A DNA stretch of 64,000 nt from Lutibacter citreus. Its GTDB lineage: Bacteria > Bacteroidota > Bacteroidia > Flavobacteriales > Flavobacteriaceae. A program made the translations under genes and the position numbers. Positions 46,513 through 55,022 of this stretch are shown one piece after another (within the stretch, counting starts at the first letter, position 1; each line of letters begins with the position of its first letter). Below the pieces are notes generated by a model. The model was not told the DNA's origin. It saw only the letters and a program-made list of their open reading frames with translations, and searched no databases. The stretch is from assembly GCF_003260195.1 (NCBI RefSeq), contig NZ_QEIH01000004.1:372001-436000 (forward strand). Direction: 5' to 3'.

Positions 46513-48798
46513 TTATTTTGAATATGGATTTAAATTAACTCTTAAAATTAAATCATCACTTGTTATAAATAAAAATTGACCATCATCACTAAAGGCACAA
46601 TTACCTGTTTTTTTATTTGTTTTTATAGTCCCTAAATGGATTCCTTCAGATGATAAAATTAAAACCCCGTCAGGTCCAGCTACAAATAAATTTCCATCTT
46701 TATCAACCTTCATACCATCAGGACATTGTTTGCTTACGCTTGCTCTATGAAGTGCCGTTGCATCAAAAAATATTCTTTTATTATTTACTATTCCATCATT
46801 TACAATATCAAAAGCCCATACCTTTGGAAAATCAGAGTCAGAATCTGCAACATATAAAACTTTTTCATCCTTTGAAATAGCAATTCCGTTTGGTAATTTC
46901 ACTTCTTTTGTTAATAATTTCACATTTCCTGTTTTATCTACAAAATACACACCGTTAAAACCAATATCGCTTTTTTTCCCTTTCCCTAAACCAAAAGTAG
47001 GATCAGTAAAATAAAGATTTCCTTTTGAATCAAAAACTAAATCATTTGGTGAATTAAACTTTTTACCCTTATAATCTTTAACTATTGGCTGAAAAGTGGC
47101 ATTGCTGGAGTCAACCCTAGTTACAAGTCTACTTATTACCCTATCTGCAACCTGACAAAGAATTAAATTCCCTTGATTGTCTAACACTAATCCGTTTGAA
47201 CCTTTTACTTTCTTTTCTAACGTATTTGGAATCATTCCTGAAGGCGATAAATAAACGCTTAAACCTGTAATATCATTCCATTGATATGCTTTATTTTCAG
47301 GAACATCAGAAAAAATTAATTTTTGACCTTTAGGTTGCCAAACAGGACCTTCAGACCAAGTAAATCCTTCAGCAATCAATTCTATTCTTGCATCTTTAGA
47401 AATAATATTATCCAATGCTGGATTTAGTCTTTTAATTTCCCCAAATGAAGGATATTTCTTTAGTGAATCTATAATTTTTTCGAACTTTAATTTCAAAAAT
47501 TCTTCTTCCTTGGCATAATTTTCTAATGGATTTAATTCCAATTCATCTTCTTTGGTATTATAAAACCTACCATCTCCGTATAATTTATATTCTTTATTTA
47601 GAGCAAATTCAGAACGATAAAAATCCTTTTTACCTGCACCTGGCTTGGGATTATAACTCATATAAACCCAATCTCTTCTTTTTGATTCTTCGTTTTTTAA
47701 AACAGAAACAAAACTTTCACCATCTGTATGAAAATCTTTTGGAACTGATTTTCCTGCCAACTCTAAAATTGTAGGTAAAAAATCTATCGCGTCAATATAT
47801 TCATCTGTTTCAATTCCTTCTTTCACAAAGTTTGGAAGATTAGCAATAAATGGAACCTTAATTCCTGCTTTAATAGTTAAACCTTTACCACCTTGCACAA
47901 TTTTATCACCCATTTTGGAATAAATTTGTTGATGAGTTCCATTATCCGAATAGAATAAAATTATTGTATTTTCTCTTAATCCATTCTTGTCTAAATTTTT
48001 AACAATATCTCCAACAATCTTATCGGTATATTCAACCATATCCTTAAAATAAACTGGTTTGTCTAAAAACCGTTTTTCAGGATCTTTCCATTCTTTTGAA
48101 TTTGGAGTTGGAGAAAAAGGATTGTGTGTTAAAACCATTGGGTAATAAACAAAAAATGGCTTTTCTCTTTTTTTATTTACAAAATCATTTAAGTAATTCA
48201 CAAAAATATCTGGTCCGTATTTTCCTTTTGTATCGGTTAAAAATTTACCATTTTGATATATTGTAGGATCTGCAAAGCGAGAACCTTTATCTTCTGTATG
48301 CCCCGTGTGCCATAAACTATACTCTTCAAAACCTGCATTTTCAACCTTCATTCCCGTATCTCTTCTATTCTCCGAACCTGGATAATCCACGGGATCATAA
48401 CTTTGTAATTGCCACTTTCCAACCATACAAGTTGTATAGCCTGCATCTTGCATTAAATGTCCAAAAGTTTTCTGATCTGGATGTAAAATACCAAAAGAAG
48501 TCCAATTTCTATAATTATACTTCCCCGTCATCAATTTCACTCTGGTGTTAGTGCATAGCGGTTGTGCATAGGCTTGATTAAAAAGAACACCAGTACTTGC
48601 TAGTTTATCTATATTTGGAGTTTTATAAGAAGTCCCTCCATAGCAGCCAATTGATTCATACCCTAAATCATCAACCATTATTAGAATTATATTTGGAGGA
48701 TTTTTATTTCCTTTACATGATATTCCTGTAAAAAAAACTAATAACATTATAAAAACTATAGCAATATTTAAATTGGGAAAACTCTTAGATTCAATCAT
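46513..48798 (-). CDS. Fusion lipoprotein: S1 sulfatase plus SMP-30/gluconolactonase domain
   Basis: This 761-residue protein joins two enzymes. After lipobox TGISC (Cys28) comes a sulfatase (about 35-455): LIMVDDLGYESIGCYG, PLCTNTRVKLMTGKYN with candidate formylglycine Cys82, GKWQLQ and IILFYSDNGT. The activation motif has asparagine instead of proline or alanine. From residue 469 a six-bladed SMP-30 propeller follows: SEGPVW (metal ligand E483), NSPNDLVF (N585), LPNGIAIS and CPDGMKVD (D694), all standard metal or active-site positions of sugar lactonases. The fused enzyme could remove sulfate and open an aldonolactone of the same sugar outside the cytoplasm (inference). A dehydratase and an aldonate-type transporter are encoded next upstream. 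Confidence 0.85.
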   Translation of the reverse strand: MIESKSFPNLNIAIVFIMLLVFFTGISCKGNKNPPNIILIMVDDLGYESIGCYGGTSYKTPNIDKLASTGVLFNQAYAQPLCTNTRVKLMTGKYNYRNWTSFGILHPDQKTFGHLMQDAGYTTCMVGKWQLQSYDPVDYPGSENRRDTGMKVENAGFEEYSLWHTGHTEDKGSRFADPTIYQNGKFLTDTKGKYGPDIFVNYLNDFVNKKREKPFFVYYPMVLTHNPFSPTPNSKEWKDPEKRFLDKPVYFKDMVEYTDKIVGDIVKNLDKNGLRENTIILFYSDNGTHQQIYSKMGDKIVQGGKGLTIKAGIKVPFIANLPNFVKEGIETDEYIDAIDFLPTILELAGKSVPKDFHTDGESFVSVLKNEESKRRDWVYMSYNPKPGAGKKDFYRSEFALNKEYKLYGDGRFYNTKEDELELNPLENYAKEEEFLKLKFEKIIDSLKKYPSFGEIKRLNPALDNIISKDARIELIAEGFTWSEGPVWQPKGQKLIFSDVPENKAYQWNDITGLSVYLSPSGMIPNTLEKKVKGSNGLVLDNQGNLILCQVADRVISRLVTRVDSSNATFQPIVKDYKGKKFNSPNDLVFDSKGNLYFTDPTFGLGKGKKSDIGFNGVYFVDKTGNVKLLTKEVKLPNGIAISKDEKVLYVADSDSDFPKVWAFDIVNDGIVNNKRIFFDATALHRASVSKQCPDGMKVDKDGNLFVAGPDGVLILSSEGIHLGTIKTNKKTGNCAFSDDGQFLFITSDDLILRVNLNPYSK

Positions 48799-48881
48799 TT
48801 TTAAGTTATTAAAAAATTAGTAGTTATTATTTAAAATCAGAATTTACCATTCCGTAAAACTTCAATCCTTATTCCTCTATA

Positions 48882-49002
48882 TTAGATTAGACTAGCTATT
48901 TTCACTTCTTCAGCTACCTTCCCCCTTCAATTTTGACCCCTAATCCAGGTTATCAAACAATTTAATATATCCACCTTTAACATTAAAAACTTCTGGGTTG
49001 AA
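48882..49002 (-). pseudogene. Remnant of a second enolase-superfamily (mandelate racemase type) gene, C-terminus
   Basis: The minus strand reads FNPEVFNVKGGYIKLFDN, then after a one-base shift PGLGVKIE, then after another shift VAEEVKIASLI followed by a TAA at 48882. This is the typical C-terminal end of dehydratases of this superfamily (PEVFxxxxGYIxLPxxPGLGVxID). It differs from the end of the intact gene at 49107, so it is a relic of a separate paralogue. No upstream part is recognisable in the 100 bases before the intact gene's stop. The remainder of the 308-base gap shows nothing else. Confidence 0.6.
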
Positions 49003-49106
49003 CCATAATTAAAAAAATATATCCCAATTTTATAATGAATCCTTATACTATTTCTTGAATAAAGCTATTTAACACATTATTAAATTATTCTAACATTTTT
49101 AGTGCA

Positions 49107-50267
49107 TTACCAATTATTTAAAGAACCATCATCTCTTGATAACCTTGGTATTTCAACAGGCTTGAATTCTTGATTTTTTATATATTCTTCATCTAAATCA
49201 ACCCCTAAACCTGGCGTATCTAAAACAGGATATCTAGCACCTTCAAGTTTTGGCTGTATAGGATAATATTTTAAATCATTTGTAGAGGTATGTGCTCCTG
49301 AATTAACTTCTTCTAACCAACTAAAATTAGGACATGCAGCTGCCACATGAATAGTAGCAGCGGTACAAATTGGTCCTAATGGATTATGAGGCATTAAATC
49401 AATATAATGCGCCTCAGCTAAAGAAGCCACTTTCATTGATTCGGTTATTCCACCAACGTTACAAACATCTATTCTTGCATATTGGGTAATATTTCTTTCT
49501 AAAAATGGTAAAAACTGCCATTTACTTGAAAATTCTTCTCCAATGGCAAATGGAATATCTATCATTTTCCTTAATGCTTCATAAGCTTCTGGATTTTCAT
49601 CTCTAATTGGCTCTTCAATAAAATCGATTGTTCCACGAGGCATTCTTTTCATAAAAGAATATGTTTCAGGTATTGTTAATCGTGTATGATAATCAATTCC
49701 TATTGTAACACTTGAACCAACTTTTTTACGCAATTTAGTTAACCAATCTGCTATTATACTTATTGACTCACGAGGTTCAAATCTATGATCTTTCTTAAGC
49801 TCTTTTTCAAATTCAGCTGGTGCTAAACGCAACATGTCCCATCCATTTTTTACAAAATAAAGAGAGCGCTCTATTAATTCCTCATACGTTGCAAATCTTA
49901 CGGATGCAAAACAAGGAATATAATCACGTTGTTTCCCTCCTAATAATTCATAAACTGGCACATTAAGAGCTTTTCCTTTTATATCGTATAATGCAATATC
50001 AATAGCAGATATAGCAGCTGTAAGCACTCTTCCTCCTTCAAAATACTGACCTCTATATAAATCTTGCCAAATTGCCCCAATTTGCATTGGGTTTTTGCCT
50101 ATTAACAACGGTCTATAATGTTCAATTGCACCAACTACAGCTAATTCTCTCCCAGATAATCCTGAAGCTCCCCAACCATAAATCCCAGCATCGGTTTCAA
50201 TTTTCACAACTAACTGACTTCCAGAACCAACATTTATTGGATAGGTAATTATATTTGTTATTTTCAT
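49107..50267 (-). CDS. D-galactonate dehydratase-like enolase-superfamily enzyme
   Basis: This cytoplasmic 386-residue protein belongs to the mandelate racemase subgroup. Visible residues are D192 and H194 (IDYHTRLT), E218 (IEEP), E244 (IGEEF), D267 (RIDVCNVGG) and H294 (MPHNPLGP). The spacing 192/194/218/244/267/294 is exactly nine more than the D183/H185/E209/E235/D258/H285 set I recall for E. coli galactonate dehydratase, so 2-keto-3-deoxy-galactonate formation is the leading idea. A cycloisomerase acting on 3,6-anhydrogalactonate is an alternative in this context. It is the last gene of the 49-61.6 kb operon, 21 bases after the transporter. Confidence 0.82.
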   Translation of the reverse strand: MKITNIITYPINVGSGSQLVVKIETDAGIYGWGASGLSGRELAVVGAIEHYRPLLIGKNPMQIGAIWQDLYRGQYFEGGRVLTAAISAIDIALYDIKGKALNVPVYELLGGKQRDYIPCFASVRFATYEELIERSLYFVKNGWDMLRLAPAEFEKELKKDHRFEPRESISIIADWLTKLRKKVGSSVTIGIDYHTRLTIPETYSFMKRMPRGTIDFIEEPIRDENPEAYEALRKMIDIPFAIGEEFSSKWQFLPFLERNITQYARIDVCNVGGITESMKVASLAEAHYIDLMPHNPLGPICTAATIHVAAACPNFSWLEEVNSGAHTSTNDLKYYPIQPKLEGARYPVLDTPGLGVDLDEEYIKNQEFKPVEIPRLSRDDGSLNNW

Positions 50268-50288
50268 ATTTATGAGTGTGATTTAATA

Positions 50289-51575
50289 TTAATCTTTAGG
50301 AACTATTCTTTCAACTTTTCCAACAATAAAGGTATAACTAAAGAATCCTAAAAAAGCAATTGCACCTATAAAAAACAATGCCGGTCTAAAATCTCCATCT
50401 TGAACTAAATAACCAATTACGGTTGGTATTACTATTCCTGACAAACCTCCAATAAAATTAAAAGTTCCTCCTACCAAACCTAAATGTTTTTTAGGAGCTA
50501 ATAACGAGACAAAAACCCAAGCTATACTAGCCAAACCTGTTCCGAAAAAAGCCAAAGCTAAAAATAGAATTACGTAAAAAGTATCATCTGTATAGTTTGC
50601 TCCAATTATACAAGTAGACAATAGCATTCCTATAATAATTGGTGTTTTTCTTGAAATTTCTGCTGAATACCCTTTCTTGATTAAAAAATCTGATGTAAAC
50701 CCAGAAAGTAATACTCCAAAAAACGCAGCTAAAAACGGAATTGAGGCTAAAAATCCAGATTGTAAAAAATCCAATCCTCTATATTCAACTAAATAAGTTG
50801 GAAACCATGTTAAGAAAAATATTGTTGTTGCTCCTAAGCAAAACTGACCTATATAAATCCCCCACAGTTTTCTATATTGAAATGCATATTTTAAATCGCC
50901 CCAATTAAATTTAATTTTGGTTTTCTCCTTATTTTCAGAACCTATAAGTCCACCTCCTTTTTCAATATGCTCTAGCTCCGCTTCATTTATTTTTTTATGA
51001 TCTCTTGGGTCTCTATAAAAAATATACCAAATTCCTGCCCAAACTAAACCAATAATCCCAGACACTATAAAAAGACCTCTCCACCCCATTGAATCTTGAA
51101 TTGCAACAAGAACTGGAGTTAAAAATGCAAGTCCTAAAAACTGTCCTGAAGTATAAACGGCAATTGCAGATGCTCTTTCGTTTTCTGGAAACCAACGACT
51201 CACAACTAAATTATTAATTGGATATGAAGGTGCTTCAAAAATTCCAATACTAGCTCTTAAGCCAAGTAAAACAATAAATGAATTTACAATACCCTGCAAT
51301 AGGGTTGCAATAGACCAAAAGGTTAAAATAAATGTATATAAAACACGTGATTTAATTTTATCAGCAATAATTCCTCCTGGAATCTGAAGAAGTGCATAGG
51401 TCCAACCAAACGCTGAAAAGACATATCCCATTTGAATGGTATCTAATCCTAAATCTTCTCTTAAGGCTGGAGCAGCTACCGAAATATTACTTCTATCTAG
51501 ATAATTTATAACAACAGTAATAAAAATCATTGTAAGGATTTCGAACCTTTTTTTTGTCATTGGTTTTTTACTCAT
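50289..51575 (-). CDS. MFS transporter, anion:cation symporter (hexuronate/aldonate) family
   Basis: This protein of 428 residues has about 12 membrane spans. The N-terminal signature NYLDRSNISVAAPALREDL and the loop IPGGIIADKIKSR are typical of the ACS family that moves sugar acids such as glucarate, galactonate and hexuronates with protons. It would bring an aldonate into the cytoplasm for the dehydratase encoded immediately downstream. The inner loop and C-terminal half look complete. It is 143 bases from the beta-propeller gene upstream, so it may still be part of the same operon. Confidence 0.86.
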   Translation of the reverse strand: MSKKPMTKKRFEILTMIFITVVINYLDRSNISVAAPALREDLGLDTIQMGYVFSAFGWTYALLQIPGGIIADKIKSRVLYTFILTFWSIATLLQGIVNSFIVLLGLRASIGIFEAPSYPINNLVVSRWFPENERASAIAVYTSGQFLGLAFLTPVLVAIQDSMGWRGLFIVSGIIGLVWAGIWYIFYRDPRDHKKINEAELEHIEKGGGLIGSENKEKTKIKFNWGDLKYAFQYRKLWGIYIGQFCLGATTIFFLTWFPTYLVEYRGLDFLQSGFLASIPFLAAFFGVLLSGFTSDFLIKKGYSAEISRKTPIIIGMLLSTCIIGANYTDDTFYVILFLALAFFGTGLASIAWVFVSLLAPKKHLGLVGGTFNFIGGLSGIVIPTVIGYLVQDGDFRPALFFIGAIAFLGFFSYTFIVGKVERIVPKD

Positions 51576-51717
51576 ATTTTATTTCTGTTTTTCTATTATT
51601 ACTGATGATTAGGTAAATATCACAAATATTTTATAATTACAAAGACTTAACTGTATATAAAAATCATTTTCATTAGTTTGATAAAGGCTTGTATTTGTTT
51701 AATATAATACGATTCCT

Positions 51718-53373
51718 TTACCTAATAATAACATTTCCTTCAAGAGTAGAAGGTTTTTGTTCTTTCTGATTAATTATTACTCTAATAGTTGCTAGTTCTC
51801 CAATCTCCGCAAACTTTTTAGAACTCATTTCTATAATTGTTTTTTCAAAAGGTTTTAAAGCTGGAGCATTTCCTGTAGCCAATTCAATCCATTTTCCATC
51901 TTTTTTGAAATAAATTTTCACTGGTGTTTCTATTGATGTAACCTGACCGAAATTTTCAATTTCTAAACTAACCTTTAAATGATTACCATTTAATTCCAGC
52001 ACAGGATATTTACTTGACAATGCTTGCTGGTTATAATCCAACCAAGGTAAACGTGCGTAACCAAACAACATTTTTCCTTTTCTTGTTTTCCCTAATAATT
52101 TCCCTGCAAAATTTTCTTCAGTAATTCCATTTCCTAATCCTTCAAAAGTTAAAACTAAATCATTGTCAACTTTTTCCTTTTCAATTACTTTACTTCCTCC
52201 ACCAAAATTCACAACTTCAGAAGCTCCAAATCTCAAAGATTTAATATTTAAATCTTTTTGAGGATTAAATCCTTCTTCTGCCTGAATTTTTAAACGAATA
52301 GTTTTAGTATTAGCATCAATTTTAGTTGTATTCAAAATTGTAATTAATTTACCAACCGTTAAAGGAATTCCAATATTTTTTGAGCTATGATTATCACTTC
52401 CTTTGTCTTGTCTTTTAATTGTGTCAGCAACGGCAAAATTAGCTTGAATTGCACGTCCGTGTATATCTTGAAATACTTTCATTCGTTCAAACTTATACCA
52501 ATCTTCCAACGTTTTATCTTCATACTTTGCTATTCCTGGTAAATAAGCTTCACCGGCATCTAATTTCCAATGAATACCATCTTTAGAGCGCTGATAATAG
52601 GCTATTCTCCCCATCCAATCATTAACAATCATATGGTATTGAATATTAGTTCTCCAAATAACAGGATCTTCATAACGACCTTCATACGGCGGGTAATTAC
52701 TTTTATCTGTTACCATATAAAAAGGAGGCAATCCGGTTTCACTAAATAAAACCTCACCTCCACGACTTACCATTAAATAAGAACCATCTTCACGTTGAGC
52801 AAACGTATTATTTGTAAAATGATCTAAGATTGGTTTTTCACGTTGATCGTATTCAAACTTTAAAAACCCCCATGGTCCATTTAAACTTTCTGACAAATAA
52901 TAACCTCCATTTACAGAAATTACAAATCGCCCATCTTTAATCTTATAAATCTCTGGATTATGACCTTTACCAATGGTTTCAACATATTTAAAAGGACCAA
53001 ATAAATTATCTGAAACTACATGTGTAACTTCTGATCGTGGCCACTCCATATGCCCTTTTTCTGAATCTTCTCTCCAACGACAAACAAATTGATGGTATTT
53101 ACCATCTTCACCTTGTATTTTATTTCCTCCCCAATAAGACCAATCTTTATCTTCAATTCCGTTATCCATATAACGAGGAATTACTTCTTTTGCTCCCCAA
53201 GTATTAGAAGATTTTTTACCGATTTTTGGAATGGGTAAAAACCGATCAATAAACCTACTTCCTTCAACTAAACCATCCCATTCTTTAGGTCTTGATCTTT
53301 CTACATCTTGAGCTACTAAATTGTTAACAGTAATTATTAATAAAACTAAAATTGATAAAAATTTTGTATTCAT
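51718..53373 (-). CDS. Secreted five-bladed beta-propeller glycoside hydrolase-like protein (GH43/GH117-like)
   Basis: The signal peptide ends NLVAQ. Residues about 75-325 look like a five-bladed propeller: WSYWGGNKIQGEDGKYH, SEVTHVVSDNLFGPF, GHNPEIYKIKDGRFVIS and YEDPVIW (234-240), which resembles the central acidic motif of GH43 and related families. A C-terminal beta-sandwich (350-551) follows. Related folds cleave anhydrogalactose or alpha-galactose links in agar and carrageenan, but I cannot assign a family. The ATG at 53373 is preferred as it opens the signal peptide. It follows a sulfatase in the operon by four to 21 bases. Confidence 0.65.
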   Translation of the reverse strand: MNTKFLSILVLLIITVNNLVAQDVERSRPKEWDGLVEGSRFIDRFLPIPKIGKKSSNTWGAKEVIPRYMDNGIEDKDWSYWGGNKIQGEDGKYHQFVCRWREDSEKGHMEWPRSEVTHVVSDNLFGPFKYVETIGKGHNPEIYKIKDGRFVISVNGGYYLSESLNGPWGFLKFEYDQREKPILDHFTNNTFAQREDGSYLMVSRGGEVLFSETGLPPFYMVTDKSNYPPYEGRYEDPVIWRTNIQYHMIVNDWMGRIAYYQRSKDGIHWKLDAGEAYLPGIAKYEDKTLEDWYKFERMKVFQDIHGRAIQANFAVADTIKRQDKGSDNHSSKNIGIPLTVGKLITILNTTKIDANTKTIRLKIQAEEGFNPQKDLNIKSLRFGASEVVNFGGGSKVIEKEKVDNDLVLTFEGLGNGITEENFAGKLLGKTRKGKMLFGYARLPWLDYNQQALSSKYPVLELNGNHLKVSLEIENFGQVTSIETPVKIYFKKDGKWIELATGNAPALKPFEKTIIEMSSKKFAEIGELATIRVIINQKEQKPSTLEGNVIIR

Positions 53374-53394
53374 TTTAAATTCTTTAATCATAAC

Positions 53395-54984
53395 CTAATC
53401 GTTCCAATGTTCATTAATTATCTTTTGAATATGTGGATATTCTTTATCCGTTTCATTCAATTCTATACGTTGTCTTTTTAGTTCTACTTTTAACTCTTCA
53501 ATAATTTCTTTAAAAGCAGGATCGTTATATCTATTATGTAATTCTTTTGGATCATTTTTTAAATCGTAAAATTCCCAAGCTACAGGAGTTTGAACATTGT
53601 GTCCTAATTTAGATTTTATCCAATATTGGTTTGTAAAATCTTTAGCAGTTAAATAATGTGATCCATAGTAAAATATTAGTTTATAATCTTTTGTTCTCAA
53701 TCCAAAATGCGCAGGAACTGCATGGTGAATCATATGCATCCAATAACGGTAATACGTTCCTGTTCTCCAATCTTTCTCGCTTTTACCTTTTAATGTATTT
53801 ATAAAACTTTTCCCTTGCATATACTTTGGAGTTTTACCTCCTGCAAGTTCAATCATTGCAGGCGCATAATCTGTATTGTTAATTAACAAATCTGTTGTTT
53901 GTCCTTTTTTAATCATATTAGGATAGTGCACAATAAATGGCATTCTCATTGCTTCGTCATAAATCCAACGTTTATCAATTAAATCGTGTGCACCTAGCAT
54001 CATACCTTGATCTCCAGTATAAATAATAACTGTGTTATCCCACAATCCTTCTTTTTTCAAATAATCAAATAAACGACCTAAATTATCGTCAACACCTTTA
54101 ACACATCGTAAATAATCTTTCAAATACTTTTGATAAGCTAAATGAGTACCCAATTTTGGTTCAATATCTTCACCAAAAAATCGCGCAGTATAATCTGATG
54201 CACTCACACTATTCTCATGTCTCGGCGAAACTGAAGTTCCTATAAAATGAACCAAACTATCGTTTTTACCTCTTGTTCCTTCTGAACCCCAAAAAGGTTG
54301 ATTGTACATACTTGCTGGTTCAGGAATTTCAGTGTTTTTTAAATAATCTTCATAACGTGGTGCATATTGAAACATATCATGCGGCGCTTTGTAATGATGC
54401 ATTAAAAAGAAAGGTTTAGACTTATCTACGTTTTCTAAATAATTAATAGCCAAATCCGTAATAACATCAGATGAATGTCCTTTAGATTTTACTATATTTT
54501 TTGGCCAGGTTCCTTTCCCTTTTTCTCTAAAAGTAGGGTTAAAATACTTTCCTTGACTTGGAAGCACCTTATAATAGTCAAATTTAACTGGCTCATTTTT
54601 TAAATGCCATTTTCCAATCATAGCAGTTGTATAGCCCAATTTCTTCATTTCAATTGGTAAATACTGCTTTTCAGTATCCAAATCCATATCTAAATCTAGC
54701 ACACCATTAGTTTGTGAATATTGCCCACTAATAATACTCGCTCTACTTGGTGTACAAATTGAATTGTTACAAAAAGCATTTTTAAATAAAATTCCTTCCG
54801 AAGCTAACTTATCAATATTTGGAGTTGGGTTTAATTTTGCCAAATCACTACCATAAGCTCCAATTGACTGGGCTGCGTGGTCATCGGACATTATGTAAAT
54901 AATATTTGGTTTTTTGTTTTGAGCAAATAAAACACTTGCCATAAGAAAAACACTTACTTGAATGTACTTTTTTATTGTTTTCAT
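53395..54984 (-). CDS. S1 sulfatase (secreted)
   Basis: The signal peptide ends VLFAQ. IIYIMSDDHAAQSIGAYG, SICTPSRASIISGQYS (formylglycine Cys77), GKWHLKN and VIIYTGDQGM mark the fold. The conserved HHYKAPH and HDLIDKRWIYDE stretches and the late LKRQRIELNETD region are typical of a subgroup that often acts on polymeric or oligomeric algal glycans (inference). The 529 residues are complete. It is the fourth gene of the operon that starts with GH3. Confidence 0.88.
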   Translation of the reverse strand: MKTIKKYIQVSVFLMASVLFAQNKKPNIIYIMSDDHAAQSIGAYGSDLAKLNPTPNIDKLASEGILFKNAFCNNSICTPSRASIISGQYSQTNGVLDLDMDLDTEKQYLPIEMKKLGYTTAMIGKWHLKNEPVKFDYYKVLPSQGKYFNPTFREKGKGTWPKNIVKSKGHSSDVITDLAINYLENVDKSKPFFLMHHYKAPHDMFQYAPRYEDYLKNTEIPEPASMYNQPFWGSEGTRGKNDSLVHFIGTSVSPRHENSVSASDYTARFFGEDIEPKLGTHLAYQKYLKDYLRCVKGVDDNLGRLFDYLKKEGLWDNTVIIYTGDQGMMLGAHDLIDKRWIYDEAMRMPFIVHYPNMIKKGQTTDLLINNTDYAPAMIELAGGKTPKYMQGKSFINTLKGKSEKDWRTGTYYRYWMHMIHHAVPAHFGLRTKDYKLIFYYGSHYLTAKDFTNQYWIKSKLGHNVQTPVAWEFYDLKNDPKELHNRYNDPAFKEIIEELKVELKRQRIELNETDKEYPHIQKIINEHWND

Positions 54985-55022
54985 TTTTTATAAATTGAAA
55001 TATATTATTCGTGATTTTTATT

